The notes under the pieces: generated by a model
Database searches by the model: none
What the model saw: the letters and a program-made list of their open reading frames with translations, nothing else
What the model was told of the DNA's origin: nothing
Assembly (NCBI RefSeq): GCF_019703515.2
Contig: NC_059368.1
Location: forward strand, 31,966,289 to 32,030,288
DNA: 64,000 nucleotides
Reading direction: 5' to 3'
DNA from: Myxocyprinus asiaticus
Lineage: Eukaryota; Chordata; Actinopteri; Cypriniformes; Catostomidae
Translations under genes and position numbers: made by a program
Shown: one piece after another, positions 1 to 12,546 of the stretch
How the letters are laid out: every line of letters starts with the position of its first letter
How positions within the stretch are numbered: position 1 is the stretch's first letter

Positions 1-403
1 TGGTGAATCCTGTCATAGGTGATACAGGCAGTCACACATGGCGGCAGGGGGTGGGGTGCTCCCTCTGCAAACATGAAACACATGCAGTATATTTGGAGCA
101 GTGTAGTCTGTTCTGCTCACCCTTCTCATTAAAAGTGAATTGTGATCTTATGGATGACATTTTTAGCGGCTCCATTTGCTCTCTGTTTGCATCACAGAAA
201 TAGGATAAGCGGTCCGCCCACGGGGAAACAAATGAAAGTAGCTGGAGCCCCCCTCCCCCAACACTACACATTTTGGATATCTTCCTAATCAAACACACCT
301 GATTCAACTCATCAGCTCGTTAATGGAGACTCCAAGACCTGAATTGGGTGTGTCAGAAAAGGGAGATATACAAAATGTCCAGTGTTGGCCTAAAATGAAA
401 AAA
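1..403. other. Unassigned non-coding sequence
   Basis: I see no recognisable gene, repeat boundary or RNA gene here. Two short overlapping open frames on opposite strands (about 66 and 91 codons) have no motif I recognise and look like chance openings. Confidence 0.5.
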
Positions 404-407
404 TTAA

Positions 408-1030
408 AGGGATAGTTCACCCAAAATGGAAAATGATCTAATCATTTACTCACCCTCATGCCATCCCAGATGTGTATGACTTTCTTTCTTTTGCAGAACA
501 CAAATTAAGATTTTTAAAAGAATATCTCATACAATGCAAGTGAATAAGGGCAACATAAAAGTACTCCAGATGACTCCAGTGGTTAAATCTACATCTTCCA
601 AAGAGATATGATAGGTGTGGGCGAGAAACAGATCAATATTTAAGCCCTTTTTCCTTCACTTTCTCCTTCTTCTGTTTTTGGTGATTCTGTCTTTGTGCAT
701 ATCGCCCCCTACTGGGCAGGGAGGAGAATTTATTATGTAAAAAAATGATTTAAATATTTATCTGTTTCTCACCCACACCTATCATCTCGTGTCTGAACAC
801 ATGGATTTAACCACTGGAGTCGTATGGATTATTTTTTATTCTGCCTTTATGTGGATTTCGGAGCTTCAACATTTTGGCACCCATTCACTTGCACTGTGAG
901 GACAAACAGAGCTGAAATATTCCTCCAAAAATCTTCATTTGTGTTCAGAAGAAACACATCATACACATCTGGCATGCCATTAGGGTGAGTAAATCATGAG
1001 AGAATTTTCATTTTTGGGTGAACTATTCCT
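408..1030. mobile_element. MITE, family B copy 1 (TTAA target site)
   Basis: The left end AGGGATAGTTCACCC and the reverse complement of the right end AGGAATAGTTCACCC form terminal inverted repeats. TTAA lies on both sides (404-407 and 1031-1034). There is no coding sequence. The TTAA target and purine-purine start resemble Kolobok elements; the superfamily is inferred, not shown. Other copies are at 40712-41461 and, partial, near 46975 and 51295. Confidence 0.75.
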
Positions 1031-1216
1031 TTAACATTTAAAAAACAAAAAACAAACAAGCAAGCAAACAAACAAACAAAAAAATTTGCATAATATAATA
1101 GTATAATTTTTCTTTCATGAGTGGTAGCATAGGCGCATTTTAATCACTGCAGGAATGCCAGAGGAGGCTGACAGCATCAAGGCTCTCCTCAGTAAACTGA
1201 ACAATCAAATGTTTTT

Positions 1217-1224
<8 letters not shown>

Positions 1225-1287
<63 letters not shown>
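1225..1287. repeat. (TA)n-(TG)n microsatellite
   Basis: About 45 bp of TA dinucleotides run directly into about 19 bp of TG dinucleotides. Confidence 0.95.
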
Positions 1288-1644
1288 AAAATTACGCAAC
1301 ATCATTTGCTCCCACCTAAAATAAGGTGAAATTCAATTTGCTTCCTTCCACATCAATGAACAATAATTATCTGAGGTAACCTTTCAAGCCAGTCAGCTTT
1401 TAGTTTCACATTGGTGCATTTTAGTTTCACGTTGGTGCATCGTTAAACTTGGTTAAAGCAACAGGTTAAGAAAGTGAAATTTAGCCAAATATCAATTAAA
1501 TCCAAATTATTGAAAGATTTCAGAAGTGAGAGACTGAAGGAGATATCTGTTCAATGAAGGAGTGGAAGATGGAGGTGCTCTTCACATTGTTGATGTGTAA
1601 CTGGAAAGGGGCCTTTTAATCATTTATAAATCGGTGAGTCTGTA
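1288..1644. other. Unassigned non-coding sequence
   Basis: AT-rich sequence with a short direct repeat (TTTAGTTTCACRTTGGTGCAT, about 1399-1440). No gene is visible. Confidence 0.4.
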
Positions 1645-4600
1645 GATCAAATCAAATCACTTTTATTGTCACTCAACCATATACACAAGTGCAATAGTGG
1701 GTGAAAGTCTTGGGTGCAGTTCCGAGCAACATAGCAGTTATGACAGTGATGAGACATATACCAATTTACAATAAACAGATTTACACATCGCAATTTACAT
1801 ATCTAATACACACATAATTACACACAACACAATATACAAATAATAACATACAATGTACAGTATACAATACACACAATATAGAATACACATTATACAATAA
1901 AAATAGTATATATAGTATATATAAAATATACAGCAGGTTGTATTGTACTGTATTGACATTCAGGCTGTTGGTTGATAGTCAGTTGCCAGTGTGTTGTTAA
2001 GAGAGAATATAATGACAGTCCAGTGTAAGATTAATAAAGTGCAGTGCTGATGTATTTTGATCATGAGAGATCAACAGTTCAAAAGTCTGATTGCTTGGGG
2101 GAAGAAGCTGTCATGTAGTCGGCTGGTAGCAGTGAGAGCAGGCCATGGCTTGGGTGGCTGGAGTCTCTGATCATCCTCCGAGCTTTTTTCACACACCACC
2201 TGGTATATATTGTATGTCCTGGAGGGAGGAAAGCTCTCCTCCAATGATGTGTCTGGCAGTTCGCACCACCCTTTGCAGGGCTTTGCGGTTGTGGGCGGTG
2301 CTATTGCCGTACCAGGCAGAGATGCAGCCAGTCAGGATGCTTTCTACAGTGCTGGTGTAGAACCGTGTGAGGATGTGGCGGTTCATTCCAAACTTCCTCA
2401 GCCATCTCAGGAAGAAGAGGTGGTGATGAGCCTTCTTCACAACGGCCTCAGTGTGGACACTGAGAAACTTGAAGCTGCTGACTCTCTCCACCAGTGCTCC
2501 ATTGATGGTGATGGGACTGTCTTTTCTCCTGAAGTCCACCACAAGCTCCTTTGTTTTGCTGATGTTGAGTGTGCACCTCCTCTCTGTAGGCCGTTTCATC
2601 ATTGTCAGTGATCAGACCTACCACCGTCGTATCATCAGCAAACTTAATGATGGCATTGGAGCTGTGTGTTGCCACACAGTCATGTGTGTACAGGGAATAC
2701 AGGAGTGGGCTGAGAACACAGCCCTGCAGTGCTCCAGTGTTGAGGGTCAGTGATGAGGAGATGTTGCTGCCCATTCTAACCACATGGCGTCTGCTTGACA
2801 GGAAGTCCAGGATCCAGCTGCACAGTGAGCTGTTTAAGCCCAAAACCCAGAGTTTCACATCAAGCTTGGAGGGCACTATGGTGTTGAATGCTGAGCTGTA
2901 GTCTACAAACAGCATTCTCACATAAGTGTTCCTTTTTTCCATGTGGGAGAGAGCAGTGTGTATTGTAGATGCAATGGCATCATCAGTGGAGCGGTTGTTG
3001 TGGTAAGCAAACTGCAATGGGTCCAGTGATGGAGGCAGCACAGAGCAGATGTAATCTCTGATTAGTCTCTCAAAGCATTTGCTGATGATGGGGGTCAGAG
3101 CAACAGGATGCCAGTCATTTAAGCAAGTGATTTTGTGACCACAGACAAGGAGAGGGAAAGGTTGAAAATGTCTGTAAAAACACCATCCAGTTGGTTCACG
3201 CACGCTCTGATGACGTGGCCCGGAATGCCGTCTGGACCTGCGGCTTTACGGATATTCACACGTCAGAAGCATCGGGTTACATCCGCTACAGAGATGGAGA
3301 GTGAACTAAACTCTGTAGCTTCGGCCACGAGAGCTCTCTCCACGAGGGCGGTGTTATTTCCCTCGAAACGGGCATAAAAATATTTAGCTCATCCGGGAGA
3401 GAGGCAGCGGTGTTCATGGCGAAGTTTTTATTCCCTTTAAAGTCTGTGATGATATTAATTCCCTGCCACATGCTTCTAGAGTTGGTGGTGTTAAACTGTC
3501 CTTCAATCTTGTCCCTGTACTGGCGTTTGGCTGCTCTGATAGTTTTGCGGTGTGCATAACTGGCTTGTTTATGCCCCTCCGCATTCCCGGAATTAAAAGC
3601 GGAGGTCCGCACATCAAGTGCCACACGAACATTGCTATTTATCCATGGCTTCTGGTTGGGGTAGATCCTTATTCGGAACAACATCCTCTACGCACTTTTG
3701 ATGAAACACATTACGCAATCAGCGTACACCTCGATGTCGTCATCAAGTCGAACATCTCCCAGTCCGCGTGATCAAAACAGTCTTGTAGCGTAGAATCTAA
3801 TTGGTCCGACCAGCACTGGATCGTTCTGAGTGTGGGTGCTTCCTGTTTCAGTTTCTGCCTGTAAGCGGGCAGAAGCAGAATGGAAGAGTGGTCTGATTTG
3901 CCAAATGGTGGGTGGGGGAGGGATTTGTAGTCATCCCAGAAGGGAGAGTAGCAATGGTCCAAAACCCGGTCCCCTCGTGTGTTGAAACTGATGTGTTGGT
4001 GGTATTTTGGTGCAACTGATTTAAAATTGGCTTTGTTAAAGTCCCCGGTCACAATGAATGCAGCCTCAGGGTGCGCGGTTTCCTGCTTGCTTATAATCCC
4101 AAACAGTTCCTTGAGTGCCCGGTATGTGTAGGCTTGTGGCGGGATGTACACAGCTGTGATAATGACCGCTGTGAATTCTCTTGGTAGCCAGAATGGTCGA
4201 CACAGAAGCATGAGAAATTCCAGATCAGGAGAGCAGAAAGACTTGATAGAATATACGTTCCTCTGATCACACCAGGATTTGTTGACCATAAAACATACAC
4301 CACCACCTCTGCTTTTACCTGAGAGGTTTTTCGCTCTGTCCGCTTGGTGCACGGAGAACTTCGCGGGTTCGATGGCTGAATCTGGAATCTCAGCAGACAT
4401 CTAAGTTTCCGTAAGGCAGATAATGCAGCAGTCCCTCGTCTCTCATTGGAAAGAGATCCGCGCTCTCAGCTCGCAGATCTTGTTGTCCAGAGACTGAACA
4501 TTTGCCAGTAGAATACTAGTTATCGGGAGTCGATTTGTGCAACGTCTTGCTCTGATGAGAACGCCGTCTCTATTTCCCCTTTTCCTTCTGCTTTTCCGCA

Positions 4601-4858
4601 GCCGGGCAGCCCAGACAAAGTGCTCCACTACCGTGTTTGTAAACAGCGGGTCGGCAATGAGGAATTTAAAGTCCGGTTTTCGGTGTGCTATTGCTGAACC
4701 AATGTCCAAAAGTGTTTGTCTGTCATAGACAAGAAGGCAGACAACATCCAAGACAAAAAAAAAACATAGAATTGTGAACAAAACAAACAAAAAACTGCAG
4801 TGTTGTGTCGGAGCTCGCAACACAGCAGCCATACTCGGCGCCATCTTGAGTCCAGTGG
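1645..4858 (-). mobile_element. LINE, APE-type non-LTR retrotransposon, degraded
   Basis: A LINE lies on the minus strand. Its 5' end, near 4850, begins with a GC-rich leader holding ATGGCGCCGAGTATGGCTGC. The same kind of start is seen in the better-preserved LINE at 27372-30702. The order is an endonuclease domain (about 4500-3800), a linker, reverse transcriptase (about 3200-2600) and a C-terminal region (2600-2190). A non-coding 3' part follows, ending in short tandem (ATTTG) units near 1645-1660 beside AATAAAAG. This is typical of the CR1/L2/Rex1 (jockey-type) group; I do not assign the exact clade. No clear TSD was found. Confidence 0.8.
2189..4844 (-). pseudogene. LINE ORF remnant: APE endonuclease and reverse transcriptase
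   Basis: Read on the minus strand from ATG 4844. The endonuclease part keeps GGGVCFMVN, a catalytic-type VTGDFNKANF stretch and GKSDHSSILLL. The reverse transcriptase part keeps [30 protein letters not shown] and the active-site box [11 protein letters not shown]. The end has [12 protein letters not shown] and FLRWLRKFGM, the region often annotated next to fish LINE reverse transcriptases. The first segment runs in one frame past a stop at 4443-4445 and a second stop where a conserved TETW tryptophan codon reads TAG. Later pieces are in other frames, so frameshifts exist between about 3710 and 3680 and again near 2600-2450. It is non-functional. Confidence 0.8.
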
Positions 4859-6317
4859 CACTGTGTGATTGATTTGATCTAGTCTGCTTCTTCCATTGAC
4901 AAGTGTTGGTTGGGTTGGTGATCTGAAAGATTAAAACACATCATTAATTGTCAAGACTATTTAAGATATCAGAAAGAGCTCGTCTGTGTATAGAAGCATA
5001 CAGTAATTATCAGCAAAATGATCTAATAAATCTTTTTATTGGTCTGATCAATCAATATTCACATCAGCCTCCACTGGAAAATTCCCTCACGGACTGCAAC
5101 TAGTGTATTTGACTATATCTCTGTTTCTTATGATATTTTGCTTAGTTTTGTTTCATTTTCTAACAGGGTAAAAATGTGTAAATGTGATTTATCAGAAGCA
5201 TATACCATCAATTAACAATCTTGGAGCTCACAGTAGGAAAATTGTGAAATATTTTAAGTTATCGTTTAAAATCAAGTCAAGTTTTTACTCTGGAACCCAA
5301 CTGTTGCATTCTATTGGATGGAGAGTGATGTCACTGCTCCTGAAAAGTTTCTAGTTATATCTGAGGAAGAGAAATAGTTACAGTGTTTCTTTTCAGGGCA
5401 ATAAACCGGCACAAATCGAGCACAAACAAACGGCAATAGTTTGGAGCAGTTTGAGTGACATGGAATAGAGTGTGACATCACACAACCCAAAAAATAATGT
5501 GTGATATCTTATAACCACCACAAATGTTCGTTTTGGGGGCACAAATCAGCACAAAATATATGGGGTGCCAACTTCACAGAGGTTTTAGATTTCACAGTTT
5601 TTTTTGTGTGTGGATAACGGGACATCACACAGGCTATCCATGTCGGCATCTGCGTAATTTGGCTAGCTTCTACTAAGCAACATATGAATTTGCAGTAAAA
5701 TACTGTAGAGTTTGGATTGACTCAGAGCCTTTAAGGTCAACAACAAAAGATACAGTGTGGGAAGTATGCATAAAGTACATTATCTGCCCTTTTTATGGTT
5801 GATAAGCCTGTTTGTTTTGCTGTACTAACTGTGCACAATTTTATGCTTAAATGCATTTAGAGCCTAACTTACATAAAAACAATGATATTAGAAAGGAATG
5901 TTTATGTTGCTAAAAACATGCAAAAAAAAGTTCTATTTTGAACTGATTTGAAAATAGTGTTTAAACAAACAGTAGATTACAGGATTTATTGCTTTTTAAT
6001 GTAGGCAGCTTTGCCACCCCAACACAACTTTTACATGCTTGATAAAAAGCACTTTACTATCGATTCAGGCAGGACTGAAACCATAATGGGAAACATACCG
6101 AAATGTCGGAGTTTCACAAATCTTTCAATGCGGCTTTCTTCAAGCAACAAACCACTGCTAAAGCACAAGTGATAGTTTTTAGCCGCAGCACCTGTTTTAA
6201 AGTTCTGTGGGTGCTAAAAACAAATTAATCAGCCTGTGAGTTTAACAGGTTTCAACTTCTAAAAAGATACTTCATTTCAGAGAAAAATGGAATAGACCAT
6301 AGTAAAATTTTTAGTAT
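4859..6317. other. Unassigned non-coding sequence
   Basis: About 1.5 kb of AT-rich DNA. I could not read terminal repeats, coding sequence or an RNA gene here. Confidence 0.4.
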
Positions 6318-6480
6318 GGGGGAGACCAGGGTTAGCTGTTACAATTTTTACTTGAAAGTATATGTCTAAGGGTTGTTGTAGTAAACATGCAATACAACTT
6401 ACAATATGGCTGCTAGAGAAAACACACATTTGTGTAATTTTGACTCAAAACCTTGTGTAACAACTACCCCCAGTCTCCCC
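6318..6480. mobile_element. Small palindromic MITE (163 bp)
   Basis: The left end GGGGGAGACCAGGGTTAGCT pairs with the inverted right end (reverse complement GGGGAGACTGGGGGTAGTTG). TAT flanks both sides (6315-6317 and 6481-6483), fitting a 3-bp target duplication. The superfamily is not decided. Non-coding. Confidence 0.6.
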
Positions 6481-6831
6481 TATTTGTAATACTGTATATG
6501 GCATTTCTTCTTTGATTCCAGTTATTTTTCCTTATTGGTCTTAATCTTGTCCATGATCATTAAAGTTGTAAAGCATGGGAGGTTTAACACCTTTTCTAAT
6601 TTAATATCAGTCTTAAAGTATGTCAGTGCTCTTAAAATATTTGTTTGTTATATGTCTATACCAGAAACAATTAAGTTAATTTATCAGAATTTGTTAGACT
6701 TTTAGATCATGCAATTCTCTAATGGTGCTCTGTGGATTCCTACCTTTAGTTCATTCTGAATGTAACTGAGAGACTTGTGTGAATAAATGGGTAAACAAGT
6801 TTTGGCAAAGTTAGATGTTGACAATGGTAAC

Positions 6832-6838
6832 ACACACA

Positions 6839-6900
<62 letters not shown>

Positions 6901-7245
6901 ATAGACAATGATTTTTATACTGTATGAACTATAGATTCTATCCCATAACCCTAACCCTAACCCTACCCGTAAACCTAACCCTCACAAAAAACGTTCTGCA
7001 TTTTTTAAATTTTCAGTAAAACATCGTTTAGTATGTTTTTTAAGTGATTTAAATTATGGGGACACTAGAAATGTCCTCATAAACCACATTTATAGCGTAA
7101 TACACTTGAAATTACAAGTTTGTAATCTAAAAAAAAAGCCCTAGTAAACCACTTAAACCTGCCCACACACACACACACACATACACTCCATAGACATAAT
7201 GATTTTTATACTGTACGAACTATATATTCTATCCCCTAGCCCTAT
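6832..7245. repeat. (CA)n-associated dispersed repeat, copy 1
   Basis: A (CA)n tract (6832-6898) is followed by a conserved block with CCCTAACCCTAACCCTAC, CCTCACAAAAAAC, GTTTAGTATGTTTTTTAAG and TTATGGGGAC, then a second (CA)n (7163-7181). Related blocks are at 13200-13435 and, inverted, at 48061-48345. The L2-like LINE is inserted directly after this copy. The TAACCC units are few and belong to the repeat; they are not a telomere. Confidence 0.7.
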
Positions 7246-8520
7246 CAATCAATCAATCATACTACATTTGTATAGCACTTTTCATACAAACCTGAATGTA
7301 ACACAAAGTGCTTTACACATTAAAATACCAGTTCCCCACCATAAACACACAAAGAATTAAACAATATTATAAATAAAATGTTATAAATAAAGAGACTCAA
7401 TAAAAACAGGGAGTAAGGAACTGGGAGGTAAAATTCAATTAAAAGCCAGACTAATAAGGAAGGTCTTAAGTTTAACATTCTCTGCTGCCTTCAGGTCTTC
7501 AGGAAAACTGTTCCACACATGTGGGCCATAATAATAATAGGATGCCTCACCGTGGGTTTTTGTCCTGACTTTGGGTATCATTAGAAGGCCACTACCCTAA
7601 AGACCTGAGGGTTCTAGAAGGTTCATAGGATAGTAGCAAATCTGATAAATAGGTGGGACCAAGCCCTTTAAGAGTTTAATAAACCAATAGAAGGATCTTA
7701 AAATCAATTCTGAAGTAGACAGGGAGCCAATGCAGAGATTTTAAAATTGGTGTAATATGTGCTCTCTTTCTGGTCTTCGTCAACACATGTGCAGGTGAAT
7801 TTTGAAGCAGTTGAAGTTGAGATATATTCTTCTTTGTGAGACCAGAAAGCAGAGCATTACAGTAGTCAATCCTACAGGTAATAAAAGCAAGCAGTAGTGT
7901 CTGTATTAGCTAGACAGAGAAACGGTCACACTCTGGCAATATTCTTCAGATGATAAAATGCATTCTTAGTTATGTTTCTAATGTGAGGCTCAAAATTGAA
8001 ATCTGAGTCAAAGATGACTCCCAGGTTTTTCACTTGTTGATATGGATTTAAAGCCAGTGCTTGCAGTTTCTCATTGAGGTTCTCTCTCTGTGCTTTAGTA
8101 CCAATGACCAAGTCTTCTGTTTTGTCCTGATTGAGCTGTAGAAAATTTTCAGCCATCCATGATTTCGGTTATCAGGAGACACAGCAGTGTAAAGCTGTGT
8201 ACCATCAGCATAACTATGAAAATTAATGTCGTGCTTCCTGATGACTTTTCCAAGTGGCAACATATAAATGTTAAAAAGTGTAGGACCTAAAATCGAACTT
8301 TGAGGAACACACAATTCATTTTATAGATTTTAGATGAATATTCATCCATGCTTACAAGAAATCCTCTATCGGTAAGATAAGATCTGAACCAATTAAAAAC
8401 TGTACCAGAGATGCCAGTCAATCTATGTAATCTGTCTAGAAGAATTGAGTGGTTTACCATATCAAAGGCTGCGCTCAAGTCTAGTAGTACTAAAACCAAG
8501 AAATTTTTCATATCCATATT

Positions 8521-9368
8521 CAGGGTTGGTGAGTAACGAAATACATGTAATGGGAATATGTATTTAAAATACAAAATATAAGTAACTGTATTCCACTACA
8601 GTTACAATGTAAATCATTGGTATTTAGAATACAGTTACATTCAAGAAGTATTTAGATTACTGAAGAGATTACTTTGAATTTTATTGTCATTTGTTTCATT
8701 TAGTATTTAGTCCTTTCAGATGGAAAACATTTATACATATAAATGATGCGATCCAAAGTGCATTTGAACAGCAGTGAAACACTTTCTTATGATGTGTTAC
8801 ATTCATACGAGCAGACAGAGAAGTAAGTTTGAAGTAAGTTTGGCACAGAAGAAATAGAAATAAACCTTGTGTAAATTGTCAGCTTTACGCTAAGTTAAAA
8901 TGCTATTTCTAGCCATTTTACATGCACGTACCCAGGCACGATCATATTTTTTTATCAAGAAAATTCACGTTGGATCATAATTTCTTTTTTTCTAGTAAGA
9001 CCTTTGATATTAGGGCAAAAATCGTATTCTTGATAATAATTTTTGTATTGTTTTTCTGTAAAATTATCTAAAATTCCTTAAAACAAGATCAATTTGATTT
9101 ATCTTGTTTTAGAAACAACACTACAGAAGATATTTCGGTTTTTCAGAGAATGTATTTTTAACGTGTATTTTGTCTTACTGTACTGGTAGAGTTTTTATAG
9201 TCAAAACAAGTGAAAACAATCTACCAGTGCTGAAGAAGTAATCCAAAGTATTTAGCATACGTTACTGACCTTGAGTAATCCAACGGACTATGTTACAAAT
9301 TACATTTTACAGCATGTATTCTGTAATCTGTAGTGGAATACATTTCAAAAGTAACCCTCCCAACCCTG
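8521..9368. mobile_element. Non-autonomous hAT element inside the L2-like LINE
   Basis: It starts CAGGGTTGG and ends CCAACCCTG, with longer inverted similarity inside (the block around ATTCCACTACAG occurs at both ends). The flanks are TCCATATT (8513-8520) and TCTATATT (9369-9376), an 8-bp target duplication with one mismatch, as expected for hAT. No transposase is visible. It interrupts the LINE reverse transcriptase, so it is younger than that LINE. Confidence 0.85.
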
Positions 9369-10203
9369 TCTATATTGGACCTGAGGTCGTTTACAACCTT
9401 GACTAATGCTGTCTCTGTACTATGATTGGTCCGAAAACCAGATTGACATTTAAAAAAAAATATTATAAGAGTTCATAAAATCATTTAACTGATTAAAAAG
9501 AAGCTTCTCTAAAATTGTACTTAAAAATGGTGGATTGGATACTGGACTGTAATTATTAAGGATTGTGCCATTTCAATTGATTTTCTTCAGAATGGGTTTA
9601 ACTATAGCGGTCTTAAGAGCAGTATGAAGACACCCATTTGAAGAGAATAATTTACAATGTTAAGTAAATCTTCTTTAAAAAAGCTAAAAAGTTTTTTAAA
9701 AAAGGATGTGGGAATGGGATCTAAAAAGCAAGTTGCTGGTTTTAGTTGGGAGATAACTTTACCAAACATCTCAGCATCAACCAGAACAAATTTCTCTAGT
9801 GTTTCCTCATGTGTAGACAAGGATTCTGGGGTGTTAAAATGTATATGCTGACACTGAGATAAATTCGATCTAATAGTGTCTATTTTACTTCTGAAGTGGG
9901 CTGCAAATTCTTCACATTTAGAGTTGGTCGACATAGAGCTGGACTTCATAAAAACAGGATTAGTTAAACTGTCAATAGTTGAGAAAAGGATTTTGGGATT
10001 GTTCCATTGTCAGTAAACAATTTTGAGAAGTAAGCTTGCCTTGCATGTTTAATTGCCTTATTGTAATTAGTCAACTGTTCATGGAAAATGTTATAATTGA
10101 CTGTCAGTTTATACTTTCTCCATCTTCTTGGATGTTCTGTTCGACATTTTCTCTTTAATTGTTTAATTTCCTCGTTTCTTCAAGGAGGTGTAGGGTTAGT
10201 CTT

Positions 10204-10734
10204 TGTAACTCAGGCTGGCAAGCAATGACAGGCAGGAACAGACGATGATGATGAAGTGTAGAACCCAAGTGCAGTTTATTACTTGAAGCGTGGTAAATCC
10301 AGGAACATGAATCCAAACAAACAGACTTGACTTGACTTGAATGACATAACATTTAACATAAACATGAACATGAACATGGACTTGACTTGACTTCAATTGA
10401 CTTGACCTAAGTTCGCCAACACAAACAAACCTACGAACAATACCTGACCCTGATACAATGGAAACATGAGTCTTAAATACATAGACAAGGGTAACATCAA
10501 CCAATGAACAGACAGAACTATAAAAAAGATAACAAGACAATGACCATGAACCAATGATATAACAGAACTAATAACAAGACTATAACCAATGGGAAAAGGA
10601 TAATCACATGACTTGACATGGAAACAAGGAATCACATGACATGGCAGGGAAACAGAAAATAACATGACATGGAACTACTTTTCAAAATAAAAGACAAACA
10701 CAAAACATGAACATGAACACATCTAGACGTGACA
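10204..10734 (-). repeat. 3' LTR of gag-only element copy 1
   Basis: 531 bp, similar along its length to 12122-12664. On the coding strand it begins TGTCACGTCTAG and ends near GCCTGAGTTACA. It holds many TTGACTTGACTTGAA-type short repeats. Confidence 0.75.
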
Positions 10735-10837
10735 TATTCCCCCACTAAGGGCGGCCATGGTGACTTGACCTGGCTACATGGCATGACGTGGTAACATGGT
10801 ACGGCAGGATCACTGACTTGGCGTGGATGCTGACTCG

Positions 10838-11617
10838 TTAGCCATGGCAGACGTGAGCGCTGGCTCGTAGGCCTGGACCATGAAGCGGAGGCGGGCCTGG
10901 ACTGTGGAAAAGAGGTGGACCTGGACCTTGGAACAGGGGTGGGCCTGGACCTTGGAACAGAGGACCTGGACCTTGGAACAGAGGTGGGCCTGGACCTTGG
11001 AACAGATGAGGGCCTGGACCTTGGAACAGAGGCAGGCCTGGACCTTGAAACAGAGGCATGCATGGACCTTGGAACAGAGGAGGGCCTGGACCATGGAGAA
11101 AAGGCTTGCTTGTGGCATGGCATGGAGCACTCTGGGGCTTGGCTGAGACATGGCATGGAGCAGACTGAAGTTTGGCTGTGACATGGCATGGAGCAGACTG
11201 AGGTTTGGCTGTGACATGGCGTGAAGCAGACTGAGGGACCGTGGGACCCTGACTCGGCGGCCATGACGTGGGACCTGGCTTGGCGGCCATGACGTGGGAC
11301 CCTGGCTCGACGCCCATGACGTGGGACTCTGGCTCGGCGCCCATGACGTGGGACTCTGGCTCGTTATCCACCTCCCCCACAGTGAAAGTGGAACCACTTA
11401 TCCGCAGGGCAAGGTCGATATATTGAGCCAGATTGAAGGTACTCCAACTGCCAGGCATCCAGAAGTGCACTGGCTCATTCAAGCCTGCACGAAAAAAGTG
11501 TTTGAGGGCGATCTCATTGAAGCCTACCTCATCTGCCAGGATGCAGAAGTCCTCCACATAGTCTTCTATAGAACGTTTTCCTTGATGTAGACATATTAGT
11601 AGATCTTTTGGGTTCAT
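10838..11617 (-). CDS. Gag-like protein with proline-rich repeat tail (about 259 aa)
   Basis: The ATG at 11617 is chosen because it follows the leader ACCTGACCACCAAAATG and starts the conserved block. Residues 1-90 form a capsid-like helical domain with KRSIEDYVEDFCILADEVGF, FFRAGLNEPV and LALRISGSTFTVGEVD. About 35% of these positions look shared, by eye, with the gag piece at 36098-36448. The rest is low complexity: several EPESHVMG-type units, then PLFQGPGPP-type units encoded by 27-bp tandem repeats. There is no zinc knuckle, protease or RT. In fish genomes such frames usually appear as retrotransposon gag or hypothetical proteins. Expression is unknown. It is open from end to end despite its repeats. 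Confidence 0.6.
   Translation of the reverse strand: MNPKDLLICLHQGKRSIEDYVEDFCILADEVGFNEIALKHFFRAGLNEPVHFWMPGSWSTFNLAQYIDLALRISGSTFTVGEVDNEPESHVMGAEPESHVMGVEPGSHVMAAKPGPTSWPPSQGPTVPQSASRHVTAKPQSAPCHVTAKLQSAPCHVSAKPQSAPCHATSKPFLHGPGPPLFQGPCMPLFQGPGLPLFQGPGPHLFQGPGPPLFQGPGPLFQGPGPPLFQGPGPPLFHSPGPPPLHGPGLRASAHVCHG
10915..11095. repeat. 27-bp minisatellite in the gag-like frame
   Basis: Units containing GGCCTGGACCTTGGAACAG are repeated about seven times with small changes. Each unit codes for nine residues on the minus strand, so unit changes keep the frame open. Two further short tandem blocks follow (about 11140-11240 and 11262-11360). Confidence 0.85.
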
Positions 11618-12546
11618 TTTGGTGGTCAGGTATTCTGTAATGTAGGCTGGCAAGCAATGACAGGAAGGAAAAGACGATGACAATGAAGTGTAGAACCCAA
11701 GTGCAGTTTATTACTTGAAGCATGGTAAATCCAGAAACATGAATCCAAACAAACAGACTTGACTTGACTTGAATGACAAAACATTAAACATAAACATGAA
11801 CATGAACATGGACTTGACTAGACTTGACTTGACCTAAGTATGCTAACACAAACAAACCTACAAACAATACCTGACCCTGATACAATGTAAACATAAGACT
11901 TAAATACATAGACAAGGGTAACATCAACCAATGAACAGACTATACTATACTATAAACTATAAACAAGATAACAAGACATAACAGAACTAATAACAAGGCT
12001 ATAACCAATGGGAACAGGACATATGCACATGAGGGAAACAGGATAATCACATGACTTGACGTTTTCCTTGATGTAGACATATTAGTAGATCTTTTGGGTT
12101 CATTTTGGTGGTCAGGTATTCTGTAATGTAGGCTGGCAAGCAATGACAGGAAGGAAAAGACGATGACAATGAAGTGTAGAACCCAAGTGCAGTTTATTAC
12201 TTGAAGCATGGTAAATCCAGAAACATGAATCCAAACAAACAGACTTGACTTGACTTGAATGACAAAACATTAAACATAAACATGAACATGAACATGGACT
12301 TGACTAGACTTGACTTGACCTAAGTATGCTAACACAAACAAACCTACAAACAATACCTGACCCTGATACAATGTAAACATAAGACTTAAATACATAGACA
12401 AGGGTAACATCAACCAATGAACAGACTATACTATACTATAAACTATAAACAAGATAACAAGACATAACAGAACTAATAACAAGGCTATAACCAATGGGAA
12501 CAGGACATATGCACATGAGGGAAACAGGATAATCACATGACTTGAC
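11575..12546. repeat. Perfect tandem duplication, two 486-bp units
   Basis: Unit 1 (11575-12060) and unit 2 (12061-12546) read identically by eye over 486 bp. Each holds the start of the gag-like frame and its leader plus most of the 5' LTR (11636-12060 and 12122-12546). It is either a very recent duplication or an assembly artefact. Confidence 0.9.

Noticed and set aside
6702..6908. Open frame of repeated Cys-Val residues
   Set aside because: Translation of a (CA)n microsatellite.
6945..6965. CCCTAACCCTAACCCTA as an internal telomere
   Set aside because: Only two to three units, inside a dispersed repeat that recurs at 13200 and 48250. No array.
10880..11181. Plus-strand open frames of 88 codons over the 27-bp repeats
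   Set aside because: They are the reverse reading of a codon-length minisatellite. The minus-strand gag-like frame has the capsid-like domain and a leader.
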